A DNA stretch of 64,000 nt from Marinobacter maritimus (GCF_007671675.1 NZ_VCGW01000002.1:558001-622000), one strand, 5' to 3'; numbered from the stretch's first letter, positions 35,588-44,754 are shown. Program-made: numbers and translations. Notes: generated from the sequence alone by a model not told the origin.

Positions 35588-35917
35588 ATTGCCTCCACTC
35601 CCAGCACGGCGATAACTTGTTTTTGGTGTTTGGTCGTTTGACCTGGTTGTGCTGGTAACCCAGTTGTACTCCTGTTCGACCCGATCGGTATTGGCGCTGG
35701 CAACGCATTTACTGCTTTGCTGCGGCCAATCGGTATTCGCCGTGGCGTTTAATAACTATTACACCAAGCCTTATAACCAGTATAGAAGTGAAGGGATGTC
35801 AACGTGTAAATTTTTGTAACATGTCGTTGCCCGTGGCTTTGTGGAGCCGTTAGAGGATGTCTGGCACAATGCCGGGCACTGTGTTTTTTACTCCACCACT
35901 TCCGGGGACGTTCGGGA
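35588..35917. other. 330-base divergent intergenic region between hydrolase and wax synthase genes
   Basis: No gene. An imperfect direct repeat of 21 bases (17 of 21 identical) occurs at 35681-35701 and 35726-35746, sharing ATCGGTATT. The spacing of 45 bases is compatible with regulator sites upstream of the hydrolase, but there is no firm support. I could not identify a promoter with confidence. Confidence 0.35.
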
Positions 35918-37333
35918 TTGAGCCAAGAACAAACGCACCTCATGCTTCCTGCGGATTCAGCCTGGCTGGCTCTGGAGAACGCCCGGAACCCTATGACCAT
36001 TACCGTCATGATGCGGGTGGATGGTCTCACCGCGCCCCGGCTCAGGGAGTTTTTACGGGTTTACTGGATGGCGTGGGAGCGCTTCCGGTACATGCCAGTC
36101 AAGCGTGCGCCAGCGTGGTGGTGGGAGCCGGATCCGGTTTTTGATCTCAGGCATCACCTGGATGTGGTGCTCGACCGCTTCACGGAATCTTCCCTTCAGG
36201 AGTGGGTGTCCGCTCGTCTGAACCAACCCCTGCCTTTTTACCGCCCGCTGTGGAAATTCTGGCTTGCGCCGAACGCCGAGGGTGGCTCGGTATTGCTGTT
36301 GCGGGTGCATCATTGCTATGCCGATGGCGTATCCCTTACGGGTATTTTTGACCGTTTGTGCCCCGCCTCACCACAGCAACATCCAGCGGTTTATGGAGCC
36401 CGGCAAACCGGGGATCTGGCACCCTGGATATCGGCGGCCAAAGGCCGGATTGAACAGTTGGTTGCCAGTGGTTTTGCACCGGAAACGGACACTGAAAAGC
36501 ACCTCCGGAATCCGGTAGGCGAGGGTGAGCAGGCTGGCGGGTTGCTGGACCAAGTGGCCCGCAACGGCTTGAAACTGGTGAATGAATTCAGTGATTTTCT
36601 GGCAGAGCCAGAGGATACGCCGTCTGATCTCAAGCGCCCACTGCTGGGCCGGCGGCATTGCCGGTGGTCTGCGCCGGTTCCTATTGAACGGTTCAGATCA
36701 ATCGCCAAAGCAACAAATGTAACCATCAACGACGTTCTGCTTAGCTGTGTGGCGGCAGCGGTTCGCCCGCGCCTCGGGATTTCCGGGGCGACTCTGGAAG
36801 ATGCGGTAATGCACGCGGCCGTTCCTGTTGATATCCGCAGCCGTTTGCCGGATGACCTGCAGCCCGAGCCGGATTCTCTCGGCAATTACTTCGGTACGGT
36901 GTTTGTACCTTTGCCTGTGGACGGAGAGAGCGCTCTGGAGCGCCTCTACCGAATCAAGCAGGAAACCCGTCGGCTGAAAAAGAGCTGGCAGCCCGGAATT
37001 GCCTGGGGCCTGGCGTGCTGTTCATCCCTCATTCCTGAACCCCTGCGCCAGCCGCTTTCGGATGTTTTTTACCGCAAAGCCAGTGCCGTGGTATCGAACG
37101 TGCCCGGTACACCTGAGGCGCGCTATATCGCCGGTTGCCGAATTGCGGAGCAGATGTTCTGGGTGCCTCAGGCCGGTGATATAGGGCTGGGCGTCAGCAT
37201 TGTCAGTTATGCCGGGCAGGTGCAGTTTGGTGTAGTGGCAGATGAAGCCGTATTGGATGACCCCGAGGCGTTCCTGGAAGATTGTCTGCAGGAGTTGTCA
37301 GAGCTCCCGGGTGGTTCACCTATTGTTGTTTGA
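35918..37333 (+). CDS. Wax ester synthase/diacylglycerol acyltransferase (WS/DGAT), copy 1
   Basis: 471 residues. It esterifies fatty alcohols or diacylglycerol with acyl-CoA to make storage lipid. The catalytic HHxxxDG motif is HHCYADG (~129-135), followed by the C-terminal NVPGTPEARYIAGCRI and the VSIVSYAGQVQFGVVAD block typical of the family. The likely start is TTG 35918 with GGGGA upstream; ATG 35942 is the alternative. Two WS/DGAT copies are characteristic of Marinobacter; the second is at 59907. Confidence 0.93.
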   Translation: MSQEQTHLMLPADSAWLALENARNPMTITVMMRVDGLTAPRLREFLRVYWMAWERFRYMPVKRAPAWWWEPDPVFDLRHHLDVVLDRFTESSLQEWVSARLNQPLPFYRPLWKFWLAPNAEGGSVLLLRVHHCYADGVSLTGIFDRLCPASPQQHPAVYGARQTGDLAPWISAAKGRIEQLVASGFAPETDTEKHLRNPVGEGEQAGGLLDQVARNGLKLVNEFSDFLAEPEDTPSDLKRPLLGRRHCRWSAPVPIERFRSIAKATNVTINDVLLSCVAAAVRPRLGISGATLEDAVMHAAVPVDIRSRLPDDLQPEPDSLGNYFGTVFVPLPVDGESALERLYRIKQETRRLKKSWQPGIAWGLACCSSLIPEPLRQPLSDVFYRKASAVVSNVPGTPEARYIAGCRIAEQMFWVPQAGDIGLGVSIVSYAGQVQFGVVADEAVLDDPEAFLEDCLQELSELPGGSPIVV

Positions 37334-37402
37334 GGTCTACAGTGAATGAGTGAACGCGAATGACCGCGTTGTCATTTACAAATCCAACAAGAGGTGACGA
37401 CC

Positions 37403-38923
37403 ATGATATACGCACAACCTGGAAAAGACGGTTCCGTCGTTTCTTTCAAATCCCGTTACGGAAACTACATCGGCGGCGAGTGGGTTGCACCGGTTAAAGG
37501 CGAGTATTTCGAAAACATAACCCCGGTAACCGGTGCTGTAATCTGCGAGATCCCGCGCTCCTCCGCTGAGGATGTCGATCTGGCTCTTGATGCTGCGCAC
37601 AAGGCTGCACCGGCCTGGGGCAGAACGTCTCCGGCAGAGCGCTCCAACATCATGCTCAAAATTGCCGATCGCATTGAGGCCAACCTTGAAAAGCTGTCGG
37701 TCGCAGAAACCTGGGATAACGGCAAAGCGGTGCGCGAAACCCTGAACGCCGACATTCCGCTGGCGGCAGACCACTTCCGTTATTTTGCCGGCTGCATCCG
37801 GGCCCAGGAAGGGCACATGGGTGAAATTGATCACAACACCGTGGCTTACCACTTCCATGAACCCCTTGGCGTCGTCGGACAGATCATCCCCTGGAACTTC
37901 CCGATACTGATGGCTGCGTGGAAACTTGGCCCCTGCCTGGCGGCTGGTAACTGCAGCGTGCTCAAGCCGGCAGAACAAACGCCTGCCAGTATCCTGGTGC
38001 TGATGGAGGTCATTGGTGACCTGCTGCCACCGGGCGTCATCAACATTGTTAACGGCTACGGCATCGAGGCTGGCGAGGCTCTGGCGACAAGTAAGCGCAT
38101 CGCCAAGATCGCCTTCACGGGCTCTACACCCGTGGGCTCGCACATTCTCAAGTGCGCGGCGGAAAACATCATTCCTTCAACGGTTGAGTTGGGCGGTAAA
38201 TCTCCCAACATTTATTTCTCTGACGTTATGAGAGCGGAGCCGGAGTTCGTGAGCAAGTGTGTCGAAGGTCTGGTTCTGGCGTTCTTCAACCAGGGTGAAG
38301 TATGCACATGCCCATCCCGCGCTCTGGTGCAGGAAGACATGTTTGAGGAATTCATGCAGAAGGTTGTTGAGCGCACCAAGGCCATCAAACGCGGCAATCC
38401 GCTGGACACCGACGTGCAGGTGGGTGCCCAGGCCAGCAAAGAGCAGTACGACAAGATCATGTCCTACCTTGAGATTGGCAAACAGGAAGGGGCTGTTGTT
38501 CTCACCGGCGGCGGCAAGGAAGAAATGGATGTCGAATTCAAAGACGGCTTCTATGTTCAGCCCACCCTGTTCAAGGGTGAGAACGCCATGCGGGTATTCC
38601 AGGAGGAGATCTTTGGCCCGGTTGTAGGTGTGACCACGTTCAAAACCGAAGAAGAGGCGGTGGCGATTGCCAACGATACGGAATTTGGGCTGGGTGCCGG
38701 TGTATGGACCCGCGACACCAATCGTGCCTATCGTGTGGGCCGTAACATTCAGGCGGGCCGGGTGTGGATGAACTGCTATCACGCATACCCGGCACACGCG
38801 GCCTTTGGTGGTTACAAGAAATCCGGCGTGGGCCGTGAAACCCACAAGATGGCGCTGGAGCACTATCAGCAGACCAAGTGTATGCTGACCAGCTATGACA
38901 TCAACCCGCTAGGTTTTTTCTGA
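37403..38923 (+). CDS. exaC: NAD-dependent acetaldehyde dehydrogenase (ExaC/AldB type)
   Basis: 506 residues, nearly co-linear with Pseudomonas ExaC in length and N-terminus ([12 protein letters not shown]). Nucleotide motif [11 protein letters not shown], catalytic Glu in ELGGKSPNI, and catalytic Cys in [13 protein letters not shown]. It oxidises acetaldehyde or other short aldehydes to acids. ATG 37403 with GAGGTG upstream is chosen over GTG 37394. No ethanol dehydrogenase or PQQ genes are adjacent. The symbol follows family resemblance. Confidence 0.9.
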   Translation: MIYAQPGKDGSVVSFKSRYGNYIGGEWVAPVKGEYFENITPVTGAVICEIPRSSAEDVDLALDAAHKAAPAWGRTSPAERSNIMLKIADRIEANLEKLSVAETWDNGKAVRETLNADIPLAADHFRYFAGCIRAQEGHMGEIDHNTVAYHFHEPLGVVGQIIPWNFPILMAAWKLGPCLAAGNCSVLKPAEQTPASILVLMEVIGDLLPPGVINIVNGYGIEAGEALATSKRIAKIAFTGSTPVGSHILKCAAENIIPSTVELGGKSPNIYFSDVMRAEPEFVSKCVEGLVLAFFNQGEVCTCPSRALVQEDMFEEFMQKVVERTKAIKRGNPLDTDVQVGAQASKEQYDKIMSYLEIGKQEGAVVLTGGGKEEMDVEFKDGFYVQPTLFKGENAMRVFQEEIFGPVVGVTTFKTEEEAVAIANDTEFGLGAGVWTRDTNRAYRVGRNIQAGRVWMNCYHAYPAHAAFGGYKKSGVGRETHKMALEHYQQTKCMLTSYDINPLGFF

Positions 38924-38930
38924 CCTGGCT

Positions 38931-38965
38931 GCGACAGGCGGCCTGAGGAAAGGCTGGTCTGTCGC
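38931..38965 (+). terminator. Hairpin downstream of the acetaldehyde dehydrogenase gene (weak terminator)
   Basis: A 7-bp outer stem, GCGACAG with CTGTCGC, and a 4-bp inner stem GCCT/AGGC lie just after the stop. There is no T run, so terminator activity is uncertain. Confidence 0.35.
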
Positions 38966-39018
38966 ACCGTTTGATGCGTAGTAAGCCATCCTGACTCATA
39001 AACAGTACAGGAGGAGCC

Positions 39019-40422
39019 ATGAGCGAAAACAGAGCCATGGGCATAGATGCTCAAACCAGGGTAGAAACCGACAGTCTGGGCGATGTCCACGTACCCGCCG
39101 CCGCACTTTGGGGAGCCCAGACCCAGCGCGCGATTGATAACTTTCCGGTCAGTGGTCAGCCCATGCCGCCGGCTTTCATCTCGGCGGTGGCCCGAGTCAA
39201 ACAGGCGGCGGCAGAGGCCAATGCCAGTCTGGGGCTCCTGGATAACAGCCGCGGCGACGCTATTACGGACGCTTGTCGGGCGCTTATTCGTGGAGAATTT
39301 TCCGATCAGTTCCCGGTTGATCGCTACCAGACGGGCTCTGGTACCAGCACCAACATGAATGTGAACGAGGTGATTGCGGCCATTGCTGCTAACAACGGCG
39401 TTGAGGTGCACCCAAACGATCATGTAAACATGAGCCAGAGCTCCAACGATGTGATTCCTACGGCCATCCACGTGAGTTCAGTCATTGGTGTGACAGAGAG
39501 GCTTATTCCCGCGCTCACGCACCTGCGTGGGGTTATTTACGAACGTGAAGCGCTCTTCTCCACTCAGGTGAAAACCGGCCGCACCCACCTCATGGATGCC
39601 ATGCCGATTACCCTGGGCCAGGAACTGCGCACGTGGCGGGAGCAAGTTCTTGCGGTTGAAAAACGCCTTGAAGCGGCGGCAACTGAACTGCTGGCAGTGC
39701 CCCAGGGCGGCACTGCCGTCGGCACAGGCGTGAATGCGTTGCCTGAGTTTTCCAGCCAGTTTGTGAAGTTCCTGAAGGCAAACACCGGTTACTCGTTCCG
39801 TTCTATGGATCACAAATTTGTAGGGCTGAGTTCGGTGGATGGCCCGGTTGCGCTCTCAGCGCAATTGCGTGGCCTGGGGATTGTGCTCACCAAAATTGCC
39901 AATGATCTGCGCTGGATGAACAGTGGCCCGATTCATGGGCTCGCGGAAATCAGCCTGCCGGCACTGCAGCCGGGCAGCAGTATTATGCCGGGCAAGGTAA
40001 ATCCGGTTGTTCCCGAATCAGTCGCCATGGTAGGCGCGCAGGTAATGGGCCTGGATAGCGCCAATGCCATTGCCGGGCAGTCTGGTAACTTTCAGCTTAA
40101 TGTGATGTTGCCGCTGATCGGCAGCAACCTGCTGGATATGATCGACCTGCTCGCAAACGCAACCGGCATACTGGCAGACAAGGCTATCCGGGGCTTTACC
40201 GTGAATACAGAAACGCTGGATGCCAGCGTAGGCCGCAATCCTGTGCTGGTGACAGCGTTGAATCCGGAAATCGGCTACAGCCTGGCAGCGGACATTGCCA
40301 AGGAAGCCTATAAAACCGGCAGACCGGTAATTGATGTGGCAGAAGAGAGAAGTGGTCTCAGCCGGGAACGGCTGGAGGAACTGATGGATCCGCTCAAGCT
40401 GACTCAAGGCGGGGGCACCTGA
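39019..40422 (+). CDS. fumC: Class II fumarate hydratase
   Basis: 467 residues. It interconverts fumarate and malate in the TCA cycle without an iron-sulfur cluster. Conserved regions: TGSGTSTNMNVNEVIA, HPNDHVNMSQSSNDVIPTA, TGRTHLMDAMP and the superfamily signature GSSIMPGKVNPVVPE (~315). Class II enzymes are stable under oxidative or iron-poor conditions. An AGGAGG Shine-Dalgarno precedes the ATG. Confidence 0.97.
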   Translation: MSENRAMGIDAQTRVETDSLGDVHVPAAALWGAQTQRAIDNFPVSGQPMPPAFISAVARVKQAAAEANASLGLLDNSRGDAITDACRALIRGEFSDQFPVDRYQTGSGTSTNMNVNEVIAAIAANNGVEVHPNDHVNMSQSSNDVIPTAIHVSSVIGVTERLIPALTHLRGVIYEREALFSTQVKTGRTHLMDAMPITLGQELRTWREQVLAVEKRLEAAATELLAVPQGGTAVGTGVNALPEFSSQFVKFLKANTGYSFRSMDHKFVGLSSVDGPVALSAQLRGLGIVLTKIANDLRWMNSGPIHGLAEISLPALQPGSSIMPGKVNPVVPESVAMVGAQVMGLDSANAIAGQSGNFQLNVMLPLIGSNLLDMIDLLANATGILADKAIRGFTVNTETLDASVGRNPVLVTALNPEIGYSLAADIAKEAYKTGRPVIDVAEERSGLSRERLEELMDPLKLTQGGGT

Positions 40423-40448
40423 AATAAACGGATCAGGAGTAGCGGCGA

Positions 40449-40931
40449 TTGCTGATATCCCTGAAATTATTTGTGATGTTGGTCCTGGCCAATGGTGCGC
40501 CAGTGGTTGCCGCAAAGGTTTTACGGCACCGCTGGTCGGCACCGGTGGATGCCGGGCGGACATGGTTTGATGGTCGCCCGCTGCTAGGCAAAAGCAAAAC
40601 CTGGAGGGGGATCGTTTCCGGTGCCCTGTGCTGTGCGCTGTTTGCCTTGGCTGCTGGGCAGGGATTTCTGTTCGGGTTGCTGTTCGGTGTGCTGGCACTC
40701 ATTGGAGACCTGCTCAGCAGTTTCATCAAGCGCCGGTTGGGGCTCACCCCCAGCGAGCGCATGTCGTGGTTGGATCAGGTGCCCGAGGCAGCTTTGCCTG
40801 TGTTATTGGCGATGGGCTGGGGGCTGATAGGAGCCTGGGCTGCGCTGTTGATTGTTGTGCTCTTCACGCTATCCAATATGTGGATATCGCCTCTGCTTTA
40901 TCGTTTGGGGATCCGGCGCCAGCCTCACTGA
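40449..40931 (+). CDS. CDP-archaeol synthase (CarS/DUF46)-family membrane protein
   Basis: 160 residues from a TTG with GGAG upstream, 26 bases after fumC. Several transmembrane helices surround two family motifs: a Lys-Thr-Trp-Arg-Gly motif in PLLGKSKTWRG (~45-55) and GDLLSSFIKRRLGL (~86-99). The archaeal enzyme attaches CTP-derived CMP to an isoprenoid-ether lipid phosphate. In a bacterium the substrate is presumably another lipid phosphate (inference). Confidence 0.85.
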   Translation: MLISLKLFVMLVLANGAPVVAAKVLRHRWSAPVDAGRTWFDGRPLLGKSKTWRGIVSGALCCALFALAAGQGFLFGLLFGVLALIGDLLSSFIKRRLGLTPSERMSWLDQVPEAALPVLLAMGWGLIGAWAALLIVVLFTLSNMWISPLLYRLGIRRQPH

Positions 40932-41902
40932 GACGGGCCTCGTGTGAGGGTATGAATAGTCACCTCCGGCGGGCAATTAAGCCGCACGTTAACCACTGAA
41001 GTACCTGCCCCGGGCGAGGTGTAACCTTGCATGCCGTTCGCTCGCCAATAGCCGCGGCCGAGATGGCGCGGGCAGTCGGCGTCCAGTGTGAGCGGAATGC
41101 GGCCGGGCAGGCAGATCTGGCCGCCATGGGTGTGTCCGCAGAGGAAGATATCGTAGCCGGCGTGGGAGGCTTCCCGCCAGATTTCGGGTGAGTGGCTGAG
41201 TAGAAGGCTGATACCACCCGGGGGAATGTCATCGCCGGCGCGGTGCAGATTGTGAACCTTGTAGAAATGCGGATCATCAACCCCAGCGAGATACAGGTGT
41301 TCACCGCTCCGCTCTATCGGCACCATCTCATTCATCAGCAGAGCGTAGCCCATGTCTTCCAGAGCGGGCACCATACGCACGCTGTCGTGGTTACCAAGTA
41401 CAGCGTAGGCCGGCCCCCGGATTGCGTCTCGCAGCCGTGCCATGCCCTCAAGGGCGGGCTCGGTAGGCCCCCAGGTCTCTTTGCGGTAATCGCCGGTGAG
41501 CACACACAGGTCGTAATCCAGCGAAGAAATCTGTCGTATAACTGCTTGCAGGTTCGCCTCATCCATATCCACATGGAGATCCGTCAGGTGGAGGATGCGG
41601 AAACCCTCAAAGCTCGCGGGCAAGTCTGGCAGAAGAAAGCGATTATGGACCGTGTCCAAGCGCAGGCTATTAGCCTGCCCGCGACCCAGAAGCCCCGAAA
41701 TTCTGAGGCAGAAGCGGATAAACCCGGGTGCGGATGTCAGGTTTTCAAGATGAAACGAGGCGCGATCCCGGCCAAACACTCTGGTTTCGGCTTCGCGCTC
41801 AATGCCCAGCCGCTGGCGAGCATGAACCGGCCCAAGCCTCAGGCTCAGGCGGTACTCCAGAAGTTCATCCTGGTGTTCCGGTTTTCTGGCCGGTGAGGTC
41901 AT
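40925..41902 (-). CDS. Membrane-associated metallophosphoesterase
   Basis: 325 residues. Calcineurin-like motifs in order: DLHVD (~110), GDYRKE (~136), GNHD (~172) and GHTHGGQ (~257). ATG 41902 has an AGAGGACG Shine-Dalgarno; the longer frame from 42034 is not family-like. The YkuE/LpxH-like group hydrolyses phosphodiesters or phosphoryl lipids. It converges with the CarS-like gene, overlapping its 3' end by seven bases. Confidence 0.88.
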   Translation of the reverse strand: MTSPARKPEHQDELLEYRLSLRLGPVHARQRLGIEREAETRVFGRDRASFHLENLTSAPGFIRFCLRISGLLGRGQANSLRLDTVHNRFLLPDLPASFEGFRILHLTDLHVDMDEANLQAVIRQISSLDYDLCVLTGDYRKETWGPTEPALEGMARLRDAIRGPAYAVLGNHDSVRMVPALEDMGYALLMNEMVPIERSGEHLYLAGVDDPHFYKVHNLHRAGDDIPPGGISLLLSHSPEIWREASHAGYDIFLCGHTHGGQICLPGRIPLTLDADCPRHLGRGYWRANGMQGYTSPGAGTSVVNVRLNCPPEVTIHTLTRGPSQ

Positions 41903-42059
41903 CGGTCGTCCTCTGATCTTGCATCGGGTCATTGCATCGTTTTTCAATACATTCTTTCTCATTATGGTAGGCAACAGAAGGGATGCAACCCGGTTGCTAC
42001 ATTGTTCCTGCAGGTGGCCGGGAACTTTTTCCATTTCAGTTTTCTAACAAGGAGGCAGA

Positions 42060-42131
42060 GTGCGCTCCGACTACCATCACAGTTCCAGTTGGAAAAATGG
42101 TGGGTTAGCAGCCACAATCTGTAGCCAGTAG
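42060..42131 (+). CDS. Putative 23-residue leader peptide upstream of msrA
   Basis: A GTG at 42060 stands four bases after a near-perfect AAGGAGG Shine-Dalgarno and opens MRSDYHHSSSWKNGGLAATI plus CSQ, ending at TAG 42131, 27 bases before msrA. The peptide is hydrophilic and unlike known leaders. The very strong ribosome site upstream of a tiny frame suggests it is translated; a regulatory effect on msrA is speculation. Confidence 0.4.
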   Translation: MRSDYHHSSSWKNGGLAATICSQ

Positions 42132-42158
42132 ACATTCACATCCGTAGTAGAGGTCTTT

Positions 42159-42833
42159 ATGCCATCATCTTGCAGTATTCCCGGCTTGAACGTAGCCCGT
42201 AGCCGCTTCCCGGAGCCCGAGCAGGATCTGCCAGCCGAAGAAGGTGAGCAAAGAGTCGTGCTTGCGGGTGGTTGTTTCTGGTGTGTGGAGGCCGTGTTTC
42301 TGGCAATGGATGGCGTAAACCGCGTGGAGTCTGGCTACGCTGGCGGATTGCAGGAAACGGCTAACTACGGAGCCGTGTGCACCGGCACTACCGGCCATGC
42401 GGAGGTGGTGGATGTGCACTACGACCCCGCCCGGGTCAGTTTTGGTGAGCTACTCCGGGTGTTTTTCTCGGTTGCCCATGATCCGACTCAGCTGAACCGG
42501 CAAGGTAATGACCGGGGTACGCAATATCGCTCGGCCGTTTTTTACGAAACCCCCGAGCAAAAACGGGTTGTAGAATCTTATATTCGCCAACTCGATGAGG
42601 CAGGAGTCTATTCCGAGTCTGTAGTAACTACTTTGGAGCCGCTGGAAGCCTTTTACCCGGCCGAGGCGAATCATCAGAATTTCGCCGCCCGGAATCCTTA
42701 CCAGCCATACATCATGGCAGTGGCGGCGCCTAAAATGGAAAAACTTATTGATGGCTTCAGTGACCGGCTCAAACCGGAATACACTGTCGTCAATTCCAAT
42801 GTCGATTCCAACTCCGGGGAAAACCTGGCCTGA
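42159..42833 (+). CDS. msrA: Peptide methionine sulfoxide reductase A
   Basis: 224 residues. It reduces S-methionine sulfoxide in proteins. The catalytic motif GGCFWCVEA has the nucleophilic Cys at ~39, and GHAEVVDVHYDP and HDPTQLNRQGNDRGTQYRS are conserved. No signal peptide. It lies 11 bases upstream of msrB, so the two stereo-specific reductases form one operon. Confidence 0.97.
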   Translation: MPSSCSIPGLNVARSRFPEPEQDLPAEEGEQRVVLAGGCFWCVEAVFLAMDGVNRVESGYAGGLQETANYGAVCTGTTGHAEVVDVHYDPARVSFGELLRVFFSVAHDPTQLNRQGNDRGTQYRSAVFYETPEQKRVVESYIRQLDEAGVYSESVVTTLEPLEAFYPAEANHQNFAARNPYQPYIMAVAAPKMEKLIDGFSDRLKPEYTVVNSNVDSNSGENLA

Positions 42834-42844
42834 GGAGATGAATA

Positions 42845-43270
42845 ATGAGCAGTTCTGCTGCAGGATATGACCTGACGCCACTGACCGAGGCGCAGGTAGA
42901 AGAGAAAGCAGCCAGCCTGACACCTGAAGAGCGCCAGGTGTTGCTGAATCACGGAACAGAACACCCGTTTTGTGGGACTTTGCTGGACAATAAACTTGCC
43001 GGTGTCTATCACTGCAGGCTTTGTGATCTTCCGCTGTTCAGCTCAAACGCGAAATTTGATTCCGGTACCGGCTGGCCCAGTTTTTTCCAGCCGTTCGACA
43101 AGGAACACATCCGCTACATTGAAGATACAAGCCTTGGTATGGCCCGCACAGAGGTGCGTTGCCCTCGCTGTGAAAGCCATCTTGGGCATGTGTTTCCCGA
43201 CGGCCCACCCCCTACGGGGCAGCGCTATTGCCTGAACTCCATTGCGCTGGTGTTCCAGGAAAACAGTTAA
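42845..43270 (+). CDS. msrB: Peptide methionine sulfoxide reductase B
   Basis: 141 residues. It reduces R-methionine sulfoxide. Two CxxC pairs (CRLC 57-60, CPRC 106-109) bind structural zinc, and the catalytic Cys is at ~129 in RYCLNS. The block FDSGTGWPSFFQP is typical. It is co-transcribed with msrA. Confidence 0.97.
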   Translation: MSSSAAGYDLTPLTEAQVEEKAASLTPEERQVLLNHGTEHPFCGTLLDNKLAGVYHCRLCDLPLFSSNAKFDSGTGWPSFFQPFDKEHIRYIEDTSLGMARTEVRCPRCESHLGHVFPDGPPPTGQRYCLNSIALVFQENS

Positions 43271-43275
43271 TGCAG

Positions 43276-43315
43276 ACCGTTGTTGCTGTCAGCTCGTGCT
43301 GGCAGCAACAACGGT
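43276..43315. terminator. 18-bp near-perfect inverted repeat between convergent msrB and antiporter genes
   Basis: Arms 43276-43293 and 43298-43315 pair over 18 positions with only one T-G wobble and a four-base loop. The right arm is the last part of the antiporter coding sequence plus its stop codon; the left arm lies after the msrB stop. There is no T run on either strand. It may serve as a shared transcript end or RNA-stabilising hairpin. Confidence 0.55.
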
Positions 43316-44272
43316 AGAAAGCAGATAGCCTGTGTAGGCAACGTAAACCAATAGCAGAATCGAGCCGTCAAACCGGCTGATGACCTTGCGCCAGCCAGTC
43401 AGCCCGAAACCCATAACCAACAAGCCAAGCGTCAGGGCGAGCATCAAAGACCAATCCCGGTACAACACTTCCGGATCCACCGACAGCGGCTCGATAACAG
43501 CTGCCAACCCGACAACGGCAAGCGTGTTGAAGATGCCCGAGCCGAGGATGTTGCCCAGTATCAGGTCGTGTTCGTTCTTTCGCACGGCGGCGAGAGCTGA
43601 AGCCAGTTCTGGTAGCGACGTGCCAATTGCCACGATGGTCAAGCCGATCACCAGGTCACTGACACCCAGGCTTTGCGCAATAGTGACGGCGCCCCAGACC
43701 AGCAGGCGAGAGCTGACAACAAGCAGAATAAGGCCAATAACCAGCCACATGATGGCTGTTTTCATCGCCATCAGTTCGTCGGTCATCTGGGCATTGGCTT
43801 CTACGGCCATCGCGTCGGCTTTGCCTCGCATGCCCTGGAAGATCGACCAACCCATTACCACGGCAAACACGCCCAGCAATACCCAGCCATCAAATCGTGA
43901 CAGCTCGCCATCCAGTAATTGCGCACCTGCAATCAGGGTCAGCACCACAAGCAGGGGGAGCTCTTTCCTGAGTACCTGGGAATGTACCGCGATGGGTGCT
44001 ATCACCGCAGTCAGGCCCACAATCAGCGCAATGTTGGTAATGTTGGAGCCGTAACCGTTACCCAGTGCAAGCCCCGGGTTGCCATCGGCGGCCGCCATGG
44101 CAGACACAGCCAGTTCCGGAGCCGAGGTGCCGAACCCGATAATCACCATGCCGATAAGCAGCGCGGGCATGCCCAGATGTTTGGCGGTGGCAGCAGCGCC
44201 TTCCACGAATTTGTCTGCGCTCCAGACCAGCAATACAAGGCCGGCGATGATTGCGCCAATAGCCATTCCCAT
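43289..44272 (-). CDS. Calcium/sodium antiporter (CaCA family, YrbG-like)
   Basis: 327 residues with about ten transmembrane helices in two homologous halves. Both alpha repeats carry the ion-binding signature: GFGTSAPELAVS (~46) and AIGTSLPELASA (~215), with GNGYGSNITNIALI and GNILGSGIFNTLAV nearby. It exports Ca2+ in exchange for Na+ or H+. The start could be ATG 44272 or 44266. Confidence 0.92.
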   Translation of the reverse strand: MGMAIGAIIAGLVLLVWSADKFVEGAAATAKHLGMPALLIGMVIIGFGTSAPELAVSAMAAADGNPGLALGNGYGSNITNIALIVGLTAVIAPIAVHSQVLRKELPLLVVLTLIAGAQLLDGELSRFDGWVLLGVFAVVMGWSIFQGMRGKADAMAVEANAQMTDELMAMKTAIMWLVIGLILLVVSSRLLVWGAVTIAQSLGVSDLVIGLTIVAIGTSLPELASALAAVRKNEHDLILGNILGSGIFNTLAVVGLAAVIEPLSVDPEVLYRDWSLMLALTLGLLVMGFGLTGWRKVISRFDGSILLLVYVAYTGYLLSTVVAASTS

Positions 44273-44754
44273 AGATAAGCCTCAGTCAGATACCTTCTGC
44301 AAATAAATCCGGCGCTAACCCTGTGGATCCAAGGGCGTAGGCACCAGGAAGGTGTGCAAGATACCGCATATGGGCGGTTAAGGTCAGCACCTTTCGGCTG
44401 AAGTGTTATGATCCGGGGCGGTCACGGGCATGAGACTAAAGTTGCGGTGATATTGCGGGTCAAAGGCGAGAAAATGCCCCAAAAGCTTGTTGCACAATGT
44501 GTCCGTGTGATTACCTATAAGCTGGCTCAACTCATTGTTCGTAAATAAAGAATGCAGCCTCAAGGTCGTACGCCGACCCGCAACGATTCACAATCGCAAT
44601 TTATTATTTTCGTAAAATCCGGATAATTGCGCGCACATTCAGAACGGACGCACAGGGCATCGCCATTTACCTCGCGACTCGCCCGCATCCGACAACCGCC
44701 TCTGCTGATCGTGGAGGGGTCAAAGGCTCAAAACTAGCTAGGGTGAAAAAACCA
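44273..44754. other. 480-base divergent intergenic region upstream of mqo
   Basis: No firm gene. A 24-residue frame (44474-44548, MPQKLVAQCVRVITYKLAQL and four more residues) follows an AAGGCGAG sequence and would be cationic and amphipathic. A 7-bp inverted repeat CGCAATT/AATTGCG (44595-44601, 44625-44631) encloses ATTTTcgtAAAAT. These may be regulatory for mqo, but I cannot define a promoter. Confidence 0.3.

Noticed and set aside
35780-35815. Promoter for the alpha/beta hydrolase using TTGACA and TATACT on the minus strand
   Set aside because: The two hexamers are only 12 bases apart, too close for a sigma-70 promoter.
36368-36885. Antisense frames within wax synthase copy 1
   Set aside because: Shadows of the WS/DGAT coding frame with no independent support.
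44595-44631. Nested inverted repeat upstream of mqo as an operator
   Set aside because: Short arms in AT-rich DNA are expected by chance; noted only as part of the intergenic description.
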